A stretch of DNA of 64,000 nucleotides. It comes from an uncultured Clostridia bacterium (lineage in GTDB: Bacteria > Bacillota > Clostridia > Oscillospirales > Ruminococcaceae). How positions within the stretch are numbered: the first letter of the stretch is position 1; each line of letters starts with the position of its first letter. The DNA is taken from NCBI GenBank assembly GCA_947627985.1, contig CANQYD010000005.1, positions 1 to 64,000 of the forward strand, read 5' to 3'. The position numbers and the translations under genes were made by a program. Below, one piece after another: positions 1 through 8,908 of the stretch. The notes beneath the pieces are model-generated. The model worked only from the letters and a program-made list of their open reading frames with translations. It was not told the DNA's origin and did not search any database.

Positions 1-147
1 CCGTCTGACGACGCTGTATATGACTTCTTAGACCGCAAACGAGCCGAGGGAAAGAAGTATTATGTCTACATGGTCGCCGGGTGCAATAAGTTCCTGCGCA
101 TATATTACGCGAGAGTTAAACAATGCCTGACTGAAGCAAACGGTTAA
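1..147 (+). pseudogene. C-terminal end of an IS110-family transposase (cut by window edge)
   Basis: An open frame enters from the left edge and ends at the TAA at 145-147. The 48 visible residues include DFLDRKRAEGKKYYVYMVAG and CNKFLRIYYARVKQCL, which resemble the extreme C-terminus of IS110/IS116/IS902 transposases (DEDD recombinases). Whether the full gene is intact cannot be judged from this window, so it is listed as a partial mobile-element gene. The AT-rich stretch after the stop up to about 360 shows no further gene and may include the element end. Family assignment rests on only 48 residues. Confidence 0.7.
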
Positions 148-545
148 ACCGTAACTATGATTGCATACATATCTCGGTGATGTTTTAGGCATCGCCTGCT
201 TTGCTATACCTTTTTCTTCTTCATATATTTTTTCATTTTCCTATTGACTTTTATTTGCAGGTTTCGAATGGTTTGTGGTTACTTCATTCTACCAGAAGTG
301 CGGGGACATGTCTACTTTTTGCACTTTTTTTCTTTTTGCAAAAGATATTGGGCCTTACCGTCTAACCTCTGTGCGACTAGCGGGAGCAGGGCGAAGCCCC
401 CGGCACCTTCGGTGCCGGCTGCCACGGCTTCGCCGTGGCAGCGACCGCGCTCGCGCGCGGTCGGGCTTCGCCCGTCCCATCTGCTCCTACCACCGCAAAG
501 TAGTAGCAGCAAGTAAAAAATATCCAAAAAATATTCCCCCACCCC
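148..545. other. Gene-free stretch between transposase tail and SPFH operon
   Basis: This 400-bp interval has AT-rich sequence after the transposase (150-360), then the hairpin array described separately at 389-473, then a short AT-rich segment leading into the SPFH promoter. Small open frames here read through the palindromes and have no ribosome binding site or recognisable protein, so no gene is called. Confidence 0.6.
389..473. repeat. R2 five-hairpin array, copy 1
   Basis: Five back-to-back inverted repeats: GGGCGAAGCCC (389-399); an 8-bp stem with TTC loop (400-418); a 9-bp stem with TTC loop (420-440); a 9-bp stem with TCGC loop (442-463); and GGGCTTCGCCC (463-473), the reverse complement of the first unit. 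The same architecture occurs at 8826-8902 and 49458-49542. Bounding units are constant, inner stems differ between copies yet stay palindromic; the fourth stem is shared with the 49.5-kb copy. Flanking words (GAGCAGGG before, CTGCTCC after) are also complementary. Confidence 0.85.
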
Positions 546-604
546 TTGACACCTCCCACCATTTATGCTATACTGTTACCACAGTGGTACCAAAGTGGTA
601 CCAC
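546..604 (+). promoter_or_regulatory. SPFH operon promoter with overlapping palindromic operator
   Basis: TTGACA (546-551), a 17-nt spacer and TATACT (569-574) form a near-consensus sigma-A promoter. Directly downstream, over the likely start site, lie TACCAC-A-GTGGTA (577-589) and the perfect palindrome GTGGTACCAC (595-604), with GTGGTACC also at 584-591. Two overlapping dyads at the transcription start look like a repressor site. The small Arc-type protein encoded in this operon is one candidate ligand; a GntR-type regulator encoded elsewhere is another. Confidence 0.75.
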
Positions 605-650
605 CTTGATAAATCATCACGTAATATTGACAAAAAGCGAGGTAACAAAA

Positions 651-1697
651 ATGCAAGAAAAAGTATTATCCGTCAAACGGAACGGCTTTAAGGTCCTGTT
701 TTTGGACATTCTGGCGCTCGTCATCTTCATCGCGCTCTTCGTCGGAGGAATAATTATCCTCGACTCCGAAACTATGACCGGCATAGGCGGAATTATGGTC
801 GCCGTCGGCGCGATCGGCGTTCTCATCGGCTGGATACCCCTCTGCGGGCTCCACGTCATGAAGCCCCAGGAGGCGCTCGTACTGACCCTCTTCGGCAAAT
901 ACTACGGCACCCTCAAAAATGACGGCTTCTACTGGGTCAACCCCTTCTGCTCATCTTTCAACCCCGCCGCAAAGACGAAGCTCAATCAGTCGGGCGACGT
1001 CAACGGCGGAAATAAGCCCTCACCCGCCGTGATTTTCGGGGCGAACGGCGCCGTCGCGGGGGAGGCGACATCTATCATCAACAATAAGATTTCGCTGAAA
1101 ATCATGACCCTCAACAATTCCCGCCAGAAGATCAACGACTGCCTCGGCAACCCCGTCGAGATCGGCATCGCGGTCATGTGGAAGGTCGTCGACACCGCCA
1201 AAGCGGTATTTAATGTGGATAATTATAAGGAATATCTCTCGCTGCAGTGCGATACCGCTCTTAGAAATATCGTCCGCGTCTATCCTTATGACGTCGCGCA
1301 GAATGTCGATACCACGGGGGACGGCGTAGCCGATGAGGGTTCTTTACGCGGCTCGAGCGAGGTCGTGGCGGAAAGGATCAGGCAGGAGATACAGTCAAAG
1401 GTCGATGAAGCGGGTCTTGAGATCGTCGAGGCGAGGATCACCTACCTTGCCTATGCCCCCGAGATCGCTGCCGTCATGCTCCAGCGCCAGCAGGCAAGCG
1501 CCATCATCGACGCGAGAAAGATGATCGTTGACGGAGCCGTCGGAATGGTCGAGATGGCTCTTGAACGGCTTGAAAAGGGCGGATTGGTAGACCTCGACGA
1601 CGAGAGAAAGGCTGCGATGGTCTCAAATCTCTTAGTCGTCCTCTGCGGAAATCACGATGCTCAGCCGATCGTCAACACCGGCTCGCTCTACTCATGA
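651..1697 (+). CDS. SPFH/Band 7 (stomatin-like) membrane protein
   Basis: 348 aa. Two hydrophobic segments lie near the N-terminus (about residues 18-40 and 45-65), followed by an SPFH/prohibitin-like domain with the typical MKPQEALVLTLFGKYYGT entry. The C-terminal half is charged and helical (SSEVVAERIRQEIQSKVDEA, then MLQRQQASAIIDARKM), as in SPFH proteins that oligomerise at the membrane. ATG 651 is chosen because GCGAGGTAAC precedes it and the strong promoter sits just upstream; in-frame sequence before it lies in the operator. It overlaps the next gene by ATGA and heads a three-gene operon. SPFH proteins organise membrane microdomains or chaperone proteases; the client is unknown here. 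Confidence 0.88.
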   Translation: MQEKVLSVKRNGFKVLFLDILALVIFIALFVGGIIILDSETMTGIGGIMVAVGAIGVLIGWIPLCGLHVMKPQEALVLTLFGKYYGTLKNDGFYWVNPFCSSFNPAAKTKLNQSGDVNGGNKPSPAVIFGANGAVAGEATSIINNKISLKIMTLNNSRQKINDCLGNPVEIGIAVMWKVVDTAKAVFNVDNYKEYLSLQCDTALRNIVRVYPYDVAQNVDTTGDGVADEGSLRGSSEVVAERIRQEIQSKVDEAGLEIVEARITYLAYAPEIAAVMLQRQQASAIIDARKMIVDGAVGMVEMALERLEKGGLVDLDDERKAAMVSNLLVVLCGNHDAQPIVNTGSLYS

Positions 1698-1873
1698 CGA
1701 CAAAAAAGGACTTGCGCCTTCGGGTCAACCCGAAGCTCTACGACGAGCTGATGCGCTGGAGTGCCGAGGAGCTCAGGTCGATGAACGGTCTTGTTGAGTA
1801 TATCCTCACCGAAGCCGTCAAAAGGCGCAAAAAGAGTTTTAACGAGGAGAAAAATGATGGAAAAGACGAATAA
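1694..1873 (+). CDS. Small Arc-type ribbon-helix-helix DNA-binding protein
   Basis: 59 aa. Its ATG overlaps the SPFH stop codon (ATGA), so it is translationally coupled. The sequence KKDLRLRVNPKLYDELMRWS fits a ribbon-helix-helix fold: a short strand (LRLRV) followed by two helices (PKLYDELMRWSAEEL and SMNGLVEYILTEAVKRRKK). The tail is charged. Arc/MetJ-type dimers bind short operators; the palindromes over the operon promoter are an obvious but unproven target. Its 3' end overlaps the next gene by 20 bases. The fold call comes from the strand-helix-helix pattern alone. Confidence 0.75.
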   Translation: MTTKKDLRLRVNPKLYDELMRWSAEELRSMNGLVEYILTEAVKRRKKSFNEEKNDGKDE

Positions 1874-2249
1874 ATACACCGTCATGTATATGCCGCTCGG
1901 CATGGTTTTCGGGCTTTCTTTAGGGATTCTGATGTACGGAATTCCGTTAGGCAGCGTCGCCGTCGGGATGAGTATAGGCATAGGCGTGGGGCTGTGCTTC
2001 GGGTTCGCGATCGGCGCTGCGAAGGACGCGAAGATAAATAAACAGCTTGAAGAATGCGGTTACCGGGTCAAATCGGTGACCGAGACCCCTGACGGCTTTG
2101 ATATCGTCGTTTCCGACAAAAACGGAGCCGAGAGCGCCTACCCGATTTCACAGCCGACGCAGAAGCGGGAAAAATTTGTCCCCGGCGATTATGTCTATAT
2201 CAGCGGCTCAAACGTGACGCAGGCGTATAACAAGAGAAATAAAAAATAA
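1854..2249 (+). CDS. Small membrane protein of SPFH operon, unknown function
   Basis: 131 aa. Start ATG 1854 follows CGAGGAGAAA; an upstream in-frame start would sit inside the Arc gene. Two glycine-rich hydrophobic segments (about residues 10-31 and 34-55, with repeated GxxxG spacings such as GMSIGIGVGLCFGFAIG) make a short transmembrane hairpin. A soluble C-terminal half of about 75 residues follows, with a lysine-rich end. Not assigned to a named family. As third gene of the operon it probably acts in the membrane together with the SPFH protein. Confidence 0.75.
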   Translation: MMEKTNKYTVMYMPLGMVFGLSLGILMYGIPLGSVAVGMSIGIGVGLCFGFAIGAAKDAKINKQLEECGYRVKSVTETPDGFDIVVSDKNGAESAYPISQPTQKREKFVPGDYVYISGSNVTQAYNKRNKK

Positions 2250-2253
2250 AAAG

Positions 2254-2280
2254 GAGCAGGGTGACGAGCCCTGCTCTTTT
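2254..2280. terminator. Bidirectional terminator between SPFH operon and dnaJ
   Basis: Stem GAGCAGGG (2254-2261) and CCCTGCTC (2269-2276), 7-nt loop, then TTTT. The opposite strand is also followed by a T-rich run, so it can end both convergent units (SPFH operon and hrcA-dnaJ operon). Confidence 0.85.
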
Positions 2281-2285
2281 AATCA

Positions 2286-3437
2286 TCAGCTAAACCTGTC
2301 AAAAAATCCCTTTTTCCCCGCGTCATTCCGATCATTCAGAGAATCGTCAAACGCCTTAAGCAGCTCAGCCTGTTTCTTGGTGAGATTTTTCGGCACCGTG
2401 ACCCTCACGCTGACGTGATGATCGCCTCTGCCGGTCCGATAGAGCCTCGGCACGCCCTGACCCCTCAGCGTGAAGCTGTCGCCGTTCTGGGTACCGGCGG
2501 GGATACGGTACTTCACCTTCCCGTCGATGGTCGGGACGGTGATCTCATCTCCCAAAGCCGCCTGCATGTAGGACACCGGCACCGTGCTGTATATATCAAA
2601 CCCGTCTCTTTCAAAGTTTGCGTCCTGCTTGACCGACACCCTGATGATCAGATCGCCGTTCGGTCCGCCGTTTATGCCGCAGTCGCCCTCGGCTGTAATC
2701 CGAAGCGACTGCCCGTCGTCGATGCCTTTCGGGATCGAGACGTTCTTGCTGAGGACGTTTCTTATCCTGCCCTGACCCTGACATGCGGGGCAGGGGTCTT
2801 TAAGGACCTTTCCCTTGCCGCCGCAGCGCTCGCAGGTCTTGGTGGTCTGGAATACTCCGAACGGGCTTCTTTGGGTGACTCTGACCTGCCCTGTTCCGCG
2901 GCAGTCGGGACATGTCTCGGGGGAAGTGCCCGGCTTTGCGCCCGAGCCTTTGCACTGCGGGCACCGCTCGAATCTGTTGACCCTGATGTCCACGCTGCTT
3001 CCCATGCATGCTTCAAGGAAGGATATCTGCACCTGCGTGTGGATATCCTGACCTTTTCTCGGACCGTTCGGGTTTGATCTTCCTCCGCCGAAACCTCCTC
3101 CGCCTCCGAAGAAGCTCTCGAAGATATCGCCGATGTCCCCGAATCCCGAGAAATCTCCCGAGAATCCTCCGCCGGAATATGCGCCGCCCTGACCTCCTCC
3201 GTATGACGGATCGACCCCGGCGAATCCGAACTGATCGTATCTTGCGCGCTTATCCTTGTCGGAAAGGACGTCGTAAGCCTCGTTGATCTCCTTCATCTTC
3301 GCCTCGGCGTCCTTGTCGTCGGGGTGGAGGTCGGGGTGATATTTTTTGACCATTAAGCGGTAGGCTTTTTTCAGCTCGTCGTCCGAGCAGCCCTTCTGCA
3401 CGCCCAACAGCTCGTAATAATCTCTTTTGTCTGGCAT
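2286..3437 (-). CDS. dnaJ: Chaperone DnaJ (Hsp40)
   Basis: 383 aa, full length. J domain with HPD at residues 34-36; Gly/Phe-rich linker (GGGQGGAYSGGGFSGDFSG); four CxxCxGxG zinc motifs (CPQCKGSG, CPDCRGTG, CERCGGKG, CPACQGQG); C-terminal substrate-binding domains. DnaJ delivers substrates to DnaK and stimulates its ATPase. Last gene of the hrcA-grpE-dnaK-dnaJ operon, 64 bases after dnaK with a hairpin between them. Ends at a bidirectional terminator. Confidence 0.98.
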   Translation of the reverse strand: MPDKRDYYELLGVQKGCSDDELKKAYRLMVKKYHPDLHPDDKDAEAKMKEINEAYDVLSDKDKRARYDQFGFAGVDPSYGGGQGGAYSGGGFSGDFSGFGDIGDIFESFFGGGGGFGGGRSNPNGPRKGQDIHTQVQISFLEACMGSSVDIRVNRFERCPQCKGSGAKPGTSPETCPDCRGTGQVRVTQRSPFGVFQTTKTCERCGGKGKVLKDPCPACQGQGRIRNVLSKNVSIPKGIDDGQSLRITAEGDCGINGGPNGDLIIRVSVKQDANFERDGFDIYSTVPVSYMQAALGDEITVPTIDGKVKYRIPAGTQNGDSFTLRGQGVPRLYRTGRGDHHVSVRVTVPKNLTKKQAELLKAFDDSLNDRNDAGKKGFFDRFS

Positions 3438-3501
3438 AATTTAACTCCGTTATCTCATACAGCTGTGCGGAGCGGAATTTTCCGCCCCGCCTGTATTTAA
3501 A
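3438..3501 (-). promoter_or_regulatory. Hairpin in the dnaK-dnaJ intergenic gap
   Basis: Read on the minus strand, an 11-bp inverted repeat (GCGGGGCGGAA / TTCCGCTCCGC, one G-T pair) occupies much of the gap. There is no U-run after it, so it is more likely an mRNA processing or stability element that sets the dnaK:dnaJ ratio than a full terminator. Role inferred. Confidence 0.5.
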
Positions 3502-5334
3502 TTAGTTGTTAAAATTGGTGTCAACATATCCGTCGTCGCCGGGATTTCCGCCCTGACCGGGGTTAAATCCTCCCTGACCGGGGTTGCCCTGATTCGGATT
3601 GACCTGCTGATATACCTTCGTCGCGACCTGACCGAAAGCGGTCTCAAGCTCTTTCTGTTTTGCCTTGATGTTCTCGATATCGCTTCCCTTGAGGGCTTCC
3701 TCCAAAGCGCTGATCTTGGACTGGATATCAGCCTTGTCGGAGGCGTCTACCTTATCCCCGAAATCTTCAAGGGACTTCTTGCACTGGAACACCGTCTGAT
3801 CCGCCTGATTTCTCGCGTCGACGTCCTCTCTCTTCTTCTTATCCTCGGCGGCATACTGTTCGGCTTCCCGAACAGCCTTGTCGATGTCCTCTTTTGACAT
3901 ATTCGAGGAGGAGGTGATGGTGATGTTCTGCTCCTTGCCGGTGCCGAGGTCCTTGGCGGAGACGTGAACTATGCCGTTTGTATCGATGTCGAAGGTGACT
4001 TCGATCTGCGGCACACCTCTCGGAGCGGGGGCTATGCCGTCGAGCTTGAACATGCCTAACTGCTTATTGTCCCTTGCAAATTCTCTCTCGCCCTGAAGCA
4101 CCACGATATCGACGGCGGGCTGATTATCGGCAGCAGTGGAGAATATCTGCTTTTTGTTGCAGGGGATAGTGGTATTTCTCTCGATGATCTTTGTGCAGAC
4201 TCCTCCCAAGGTCTCAAGACCCAGAGAAAGCGGGGTGACGTCGTTAAGAACAAGGGAGGAATCGATATCGCGGTTCATGATACCGCCCTGAATCGCGGCG
4301 CCCAAAGCTACGCACTCATCGGGGTTGATACCCTTGAACGGCTCTTTGCCGGTGATCTTTCTGACAGCCTCGACCACAGCCGGAATTCTCGACGAACCGC
4401 CGACCATCAGCACCTTGTTGAGCTGGGAAGCGGTAAGACCGGAGTCGGAAAGCGCCTGGCGGACGGGACCCATCGTCGCTTCGACGAGATCAGCCGTCAG
4501 CTCGTTGAACTTAGCCTGCGTGAGGGTGTAGTCAAGATGTTTAGGACCCGTAGCGTCGGCGGTGATGAAGGGCAGGTTGATGTTTGAAGAGGGGACGTTT
4601 GAAAGTTCGATCTTAGCCTTCTCGGCAGCCTCTTTGAGCCTCTGCATAGCCATCTTGTCGCTCGAAAGATCAATGCCCTCATTCTTCTTGAATTCGGATA
4701 CCAAAAGATCGATGATCCTCTGATCAAAATCGTCTCCGCCGAGGCGGTTGTTTCCGGCAGTCGCCAGAACCTCGGTGACGCCGTCGCCCATCTCGATGAT
4801 GGAGACGTCGAACGTGCCGCCGCCCAGATCATAAACCATTATCTTCTGATCCTCTTCCTTGTCGATACCGTAGGAAAGAGCGGCAGCAGTAGGCTCGTTG
4901 ATGATCCTTCTGACATTGAGACCCGCGATCTGACCCGCGTCCTTAGTTGCCTGGCGCTGGGAGTCGGTGAAGTATGCGGGAACGGTGATTACGGCTTCGG
5001 TGACCTTTTCGCCTAAGTATGCCTCGGCGTCGGTCTTGAGTTTTTGCAGGATCATCGCGGAGATCTCCTGCGGGGTATATGCTTTCCCGCCCATATGAGC
5101 CTTGTAGTCGGAACCCATATGCCGCTTGATGGAGATGACGGTGTTGTCGAAGTTTACGACTGCCTGACGTTTAGCGACCTGACCGACGAGCCTGTCGCCG
5201 TTTTTTGATACGCCGACGACGGAAGGAGTAGTCCTTGCGCCTTCGCTGTTAGGGATAACGACTGCCTCGCCGCCCTCCATGACGGCTACGCAGGAGTTGG
5301 TAGTACCTAAGTCGATACCTATGATTTTAGACAT
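3502..5334 (-). CDS. dnaK: Chaperone DnaK (Hsp70)
   Basis: 610 aa. N-terminal ATPase domain starts [19 protein letters not shown] and contains [11 protein letters not shown] and the adenosine motif [13 protein letters not shown]; the linker and substrate-binding domain follow ([10 protein letters not shown]). The C-terminus is a Gly/Asn/Pro-rich tail ending YVDTNFNN in place of the usual EEVD-like end. ATP-dependent folding chaperone working with GrpE and DnaJ, encoded on either side. Confidence 0.98.
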   Translation of the reverse strand: MSKIIGIDLGTTNSCVAVMEGGEAVVIPNSEGARTTPSVVGVSKNGDRLVGQVAKRQAVVNFDNTVISIKRHMGSDYKAHMGGKAYTPQEISAMILQKLKTDAEAYLGEKVTEAVITVPAYFTDSQRQATKDAGQIAGLNVRRIINEPTAAALSYGIDKEEDQKIMVYDLGGGTFDVSIIEMGDGVTEVLATAGNNRLGGDDFDQRIIDLLVSEFKKNEGIDLSSDKMAMQRLKEAAEKAKIELSNVPSSNINLPFITADATGPKHLDYTLTQAKFNELTADLVEATMGPVRQALSDSGLTASQLNKVLMVGGSSRIPAVVEAVRKITGKEPFKGINPDECVALGAAIQGGIMNRDIDSSLVLNDVTPLSLGLETLGGVCTKIIERNTTIPCNKKQIFSTAADNQPAVDIVVLQGEREFARDNKQLGMFKLDGIAPAPRGVPQIEVTFDIDTNGIVHVSAKDLGTGKEQNITITSSSNMSKEDIDKAVREAEQYAAEDKKKREDVDARNQADQTVFQCKKSLEDFGDKVDASDKADIQSKISALEEALKGSDIENIKAKQKELETAFGQVATKVYQQVNPNQGNPGQGGFNPGQGGNPGDDGYVDTNFNN

Positions 5335-5399
5335 AATATTATCTCCTTTACAAAAGTAATTTTTTGATTTATCTGACAGCGCCTTTGCGCGATCATTCT

Positions 5400-5984
5400 T
5401 TATCCGCAGTTTGCGACGACCACCGTCGCGTGTCTTATGACCTTGTCGCCGAGTTTATACCCCTTCTGATATACCTGAGCCACGGTGTTTTCGCCCAATT
5501 TGTCGTCCTCGATCTGGCTCACCGCATTCTCAAGTGCGGGGTCAAACTGCTCGCCTGCGCGGTTTATTTCTTCGATCCCGAGCTTTTTGAAAGCGTTGTC
5601 GAGCTGGGTCATGATCATCATGATCCCCGCCTTATACTTCTCGTCGGAGCAATCGGCGTTTGCGGCTCTTTCAAAGTTGTCGGCAAGGGGAATGAACGCC
5701 TCCACCGCTCTTGCAGTAGCCTCGGGATATATCTCCGCCCGCTCTTTGACGCTTCTTTTACGGTAGTTGTCAAATTCAGCCAGAAGGCGGAGGTATTTGT
5801 CCCGAAGATCGGCATTTTCAGCCTTTAGCTTTTCCTCCTCCGAAGGCTCTTTGGAAGGCTCTTTCTTTTCCTCTTTTTCGGGATTTTTTTCCTCGGGATT
5901 TTCCTGTGCTGGTGTCTTTTCCTCCTCGGTATTTTCGGGATTATCCGGGGTCTTTTCTATCTTTTCGTCCTTATCCGTCATCAT
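5400..5984 (-). CDS. grpE: Nucleotide exchange factor GrpE
   Basis: 194 aa. The first 60 residues are a disordered Glu/Lys/Pro-rich extension, followed by the helical dimerisation region ([20 protein letters not shown] then NYRKR) and the C-terminal beta domain ([20 protein letters not shown] then [19 protein letters not shown]). GrpE releases ADP from DnaK. Its start overlaps the hrcA stop (ATGATGA), indicating translational coupling. Confidence 0.96.
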   Translation of the reverse strand: MMTDKDEKIEKTPDNPENTEEEKTPAQENPEEKNPEKEEKKEPSKEPSEEEKLKAENADLRDKYLRLLAEFDNYRKRSVKERAEIYPEATARAVEAFIPLADNFERAANADCSDEKYKAGIMMIMTQLDNAFKKLGIEEINRAGEQFDPALENAVSQIEDDKLGENTVAQVYQKGYKLGDKVIRHATVVVANCG

Positions 5985-7024
5985 TTATCCTCGCTCTCTT
6001 TGCCCTCGTTGTTTTCATCGTCGCTCGACAGAAGCTCGGTTATCTTCTCGGCGAAGTATTCGACGTAGGGTATTACTTTTTTGTAGTTTATTCTCATCGG
6101 ACCGATGAGACCCAAGTGCCCGGCGACCTGACCGTTTTTTGAAAAGCCGGAGCTTATGATGCTCGAATTGCCTATAACGAAGCTGTCGTCCTCATCGGAA
6201 AACAGAACGTGAATGCCGGAAAAGCTGGTGTCAAGGAGGTTTCTGATGTCGTTTCGGTGATCCATAAACGATATTATATCGCCCTGATCTATCTCCCGGC
6301 AGCTTAGAAGATTTCCGACCCCCTCGACGTTGACTTCATGCTGTTTAAGCTCTCTTGTCATGTCGAAAACTCCTCGGATAAGAGGGGAGAGCGTCAGAAG
6401 ATAAGTCCCGAGAGCGGTCTCAAGCTTTGAGAGCATCTCCTCGGAGAGAAGATTTATCGGCACGCCTTCCAAGTTTTCCCTTAAAAATTCCGAGAGGTAG
6501 TCAAGATTTTCCTTCGTCAGGTCGATCTCCACCCGGCAGGTGCGGTTTTTGATCTTCCCGTCGGAAGCGATGAGAAGAAGTACATAGAGCCGCTTTCCGG
6601 TCGGTATCACCTCGACCTTTGAGATCACCGAAAACTGCGGGCTCTCGCTCGATACGAAAGTCGCGGTCTGAGTGAGCTCGGCAAGAGCCGTCGTAGCCCT
6701 TTTGACGATCCCTTCCTCCGAATATTCGTCCTTCGGGATCATGCCGTCCAAGAGCTCTTTTTCCTCTTCGGAAAGGGGATTGGTGGTGATTAGCTGATCG
6801 ACGTAGAGCCTGTAGCCGTTGTAGGTTGGGATTCTTCCCGCTGATGTGTGCGGCTGTTCGAGATATCCCTGCTTTTCCAGCTCAGCCATCTCGTTTCTGA
6901 TGGTCGCGCTTGAAGCGCCGACGTATTTCATTATCGCCTTTGAGCCGACGGGTTCGCCGGTGATTATATATTCGTCGACAACGGCGGCAAGTATCCGCAT
7001 TTTCCGGTCGTCCAAGCCGATCAC
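5981..7024 (-). CDS. hrcA: Heat-shock repressor HrcA
   Basis: 347 aa. N-terminal winged helix (MRILAAVVDEYIITGEPVGS, then GASSATIRNEMAELEKQGYL) followed by the conserved LEQPHTSAGRIPT and a GAF-like domain (RLYVLLLIASDG). It represses its own operon by binding CIRCE, which lies 31 bases upstream of the start. First gene of the operon, as in many Firmicutes. All expected parts are present. Confidence 0.97.
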   Translation of the reverse strand: MIGLDDRKMRILAAVVDEYIITGEPVGSKAIMKYVGASSATIRNEMAELEKQGYLEQPHTSAGRIPTYNGYRLYVDQLITTNPLSEEEKELLDGMIPKDEYSEEGIVKRATTALAELTQTATFVSSESPQFSVISKVEVIPTGKRLYVLLLIASDGKIKNRTCRVEIDLTKENLDYLSEFLRENLEGVPINLLSEEMLSKLETALGTYLLTLSPLIRGVFDMTRELKQHEVNVEGVGNLLSCREIDQGDIISFMDHRNDIRNLLDTSFSGIHVLFSDEDDSFVIGNSSIISSGFSKNGQVAGHLGLIGPMRINYKKVIPYVEYFAEKITELLSSDDENNEGKESEDK

Positions 7025-7054
7025 CTCCGGATTAGCAATTCACAGCTTCAACTG

Positions 7055-7081
7055 TTAGCACTCCATTTATTTGAGTGCTAA
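7055..7081. promoter_or_regulatory. CIRCE operator (HrcA binding site)
   Basis: TTAGCACTC - 9 nt - GAGTGCTAA, a perfect match to the CIRCE consensus, placed between promoter and start codon of hrcA. It would form a stem in the transcript and an operator in DNA. Confidence 0.98.
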
Positions 7082-7085
7082 CTAT

Positions 7086-7113
7086 AGTATACCCCTTTTT
7101 TTGATAATGTCAA
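7086..7113 (-). promoter_or_regulatory. Promoter of the hrcA-grpE-dnaK-dnaJ operon
   Basis: On the minus strand: TTGACA (7113-7108), a 16-nt spacer, TATACT (7091-7086), with CIRCE immediately downstream. Near-consensus sigma-A promoter under HrcA control. Confidence 0.9.
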
Positions 7114-7224
7114 GACCTTTTTGAAAATTTTTTAAAAAAATTTTTCCCCTCCGTAATTTTGACAAAGTTTTCGGCATACGCGGTATAAAATCGGAAAAAA
7201 GCTAAAGCCCAAGGAGGGATAAGC

Positions 7225-7533
7225 ATGCCGGTATACATCACTCAAAGCGGCTCGGTGATGACCGCAAGGATAACGGGGGAGATAGATCACCACTCGGCTC
7301 TCTGGCTTCGTTCCGACATCGACACCGCCATCAACGACAGTTCCCCGACAAAGCTTCTTCTGGATTTTTCAGCCGTCACCTTCATGGACAGCTCGGGGGT
7401 GGGGCTGGTGATGGGAAGGTTCAAGAATATGAAAGAGCGGGGCGGGAAGGTGGAGCTTGTCAATATGCCGGAATATATCAAAAAGGTGATGAGCCTTGCC
7501 GGAATGGACAGGCTTTTAAAGGAGGGAAGATAA
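7225..7533 (+). CDS. spoIIAA: Anti-sigma F factor antagonist SpoIIAA
   Basis: 102 aa STAS-domain protein. The phosphorylation loop MDSSGVGLVMGR carries the serine targeted by SpoIIAB. Strong ribosome binding site AAGGAGGGAT precedes ATG 7225. First gene of the spoIIA operon; the next gene starts on the base after its stop. When dephosphorylated, SpoIIAA binds SpoIIAB and frees sigma F in the forespore. A TTGACA/TATAAA pair lies upstream (around 7157-7187) with a long spacer; spoIIA is sigma H-dependent in Bacillus, but I cannot fix the promoter here. Confidence 0.95.
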   Translation: MPVYITQSGSVMTARITGEIDHHSALWLRSDIDTAINDSSPTKLLLDFSAVTFMDSSGVGLVMGRFKNMKERGGKVELVNMPEYIKKVMSLAGMDRLLKEGR

Positions 7534-7968
7534 ATGCGAAGAGCCGACAACGAGATGAAGATGGTCTTTCTGAGCCTGAGTGAGAACGAGAGCCTTGCAA
7601 GGCTTGCGGTCGGGGGATTCATATCTCCTCTCAATCCGAGGATAGACGAGCTGAACGAGCTTAAAACAGCCGTCAGCGAAGCCGTCACCAACTGCATCGT
7701 CCACGCATACCGCGACGGTATCGGAAAGATAGAGATGACCGCAAGGCTTTACGGCAGCGAGGTCTACATAAAAATAAAGGACGGCGGCTGCGGCATCGAG
7801 GACATAAAAAAGGCTATGGAGCCGCTATATACGACGCTTCCGGGTGAAGAGCGGTCGGGTCTCGGGTTCTCGGTGATGGAGAGCTTTACCGATTCGGTGA
7901 ACGTAAAAAGCCGACCCGGAGCAGGCACGGCGGTCATCATGACAAAAAAGATCAGGGGAAAGCGCTGA
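7534..7968 (+). CDS. spoIIAB: Anti-sigma F factor and serine kinase SpoIIAB
   Basis: 144 aa GHKL-fold kinase. N box ELKTAVSEAVTNCIVHAYRD, G1 box KDGGCGIEDI, and G2 region GEERSGLGFSVMESFTD are all present. It holds sigma F inactive and phosphorylates SpoIIAA. Directly follows spoIIAA and precedes sigF, the standard spoIIA order. Confidence 0.95.
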   Translation: MRRADNEMKMVFLSLSENESLARLAVGGFISPLNPRIDELNELKTAVSEAVTNCIVHAYRDGIGKIEMTARLYGSEVYIKIKDGGCGIEDIKKAMEPLYTTLPGEERSGLGFSVMESFTDSVNVKSRPGAGTAVIMTKKIRGKR

Positions 7969-7994
7969 AAGCCGTCTTAAAAAGGATTGATAAA

Positions 7995-8672
7995 ATGTTC
8001 ACACAAAACCGTTCATATCCCGACGCCGAGGCGACGGTAGAGGCGAATTTGGGGCTTGTGAGGCTTTGCGCCGGCAGATTCAAGGGCAAGGGGATAGAGT
8101 ATGAAGAGCTCTACAGCGCGGGCTGCATGGGTCTTGTGAAAGCGGTGAAGGCGTTTGACAGCTCGCGGGGCGTCAGATTTTCGACATATGCGGTCCCGGT
8201 GATCCTTGGCGAAATCAGGAGGCTTTTCAGGGACGGGGGAGCCGTGAAGGTCTCAAGGAGCCTGAAAGAGCGGGCGATGAAGATATCAAAAACAGCCGAG
8301 GAGCTGGAAAATCTCCTCGGGAGGCAGGCGACGGTGAGGGAACTCAGCGGGGAGACGGGTTATTCCCCCGAGGAGGTCGCAGAGGCGATATGCGTTACGC
8401 AGCCGGTGGTCAGCCTCACCTATAAAAACGAGGACGGCGACTTCGAGACGATGGAGATACCGACCGAGCCCCCAGAGGGAAAGATGACCGACGCCATCGC
8501 CCTGAAGCAGGCTCTTTCCGAGCTCGATGAGAGGGACAGGCTGCTCATCTATCTGCGATACTTCAACGGCAGGACCCAGCAGCAGACCGCCGAGCGGCTC
8601 GGAATGACGCAGGTGCAGGTATCGAGGCGTGAGAAGAAGATTTTGGGGTATCTGCGGAGCAGGATGGAATAG
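7995..8672 (+). CDS. sigF: RNA polymerase sigma-F factor
   Basis: 225 aa. Region 2 (GLVRLCAGRFKGKGIEYEEL, then GCMGLVKAVKAFDSSRGVRF and STYAVPVILGEIRR) and region 4 (LSELDERDRLLIYLRYFNGR, then TQQQTAERLGMTQVQVSRRE) are complete. Third gene of spoIIA; directs early forespore transcription. Length matches sigma F of other Clostridia. A terminator follows. Confidence 0.95.
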   Translation: MFTQNRSYPDAEATVEANLGLVRLCAGRFKGKGIEYEELYSAGCMGLVKAVKAFDSSRGVRFSTYAVPVILGEIRRLFRDGGAVKVSRSLKERAMKISKTAEELENLLGRQATVRELSGETGYSPEEVAEAICVTQPVVSLTYKNEDGDFETMEIPTEPPEGKMTDAIALKQALSELDERDRLLIYLRYFNGRTQQQTAERLGMTQVQVSRREKKILGYLRSRME

Positions 8673-8692
8673 AAGTTTAAGATATAAAAATT

Positions 8693-8720
8693 GCGCGGGA
8701 GGTCAGGCTCTCGCGCTTTT
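8693..8720 (+). terminator. Terminator of the spoIIA operon
   Basis: Stem GCGCGGGAG (8693-8701) with CTCTCGCGC (8708-8716), 6-nt loop, followed by TTTT; 20 bases after the sigF stop. Confidence 0.85.
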
Positions 8721-8825
8721 GGATTTTCTGCTCCTGATTTTCACAGGGCGGGGGAGGAGGGCTTGGTGCTTTACGGGGGCGGGAGCGTTTGAGATGGGGC
8801 GGGAGGGAAGGGGAGGGGGAGTGCA

Positions 8826-8902
8826 GGGCGAAGCCCGTGCGACGAAGTCGCACCGCCGACGCTTTGCGTCGGCGCGCTGCCTTCGGCAGCGGGGCTTCGC
8901 CC
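8826..8902. repeat. R2 five-hairpin array, copy 2
   Basis: GGGCGAAGCCC, GTGCGAC-GAA-GTCGCAC, CGCCGACGC-TTT-GCGTCGGCG, CGCTGCC-TTC-GGCAGCG and GGGCTTCGCCC follow each other almost without spacer. Every stem is perfect and every loop is three bases. Inner stems share no sequence with copies 1 and 3. Lies between convergent sigF and the lipoprotein gene. Confidence 0.85.
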
Positions 8903-8908
8903 GAACAG

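Noticed and set aside
2415..3077. A 220-residue open frame antisense to dnaJ
   Set aside because: Antisense shadow; dnaJ is complete and conserved.
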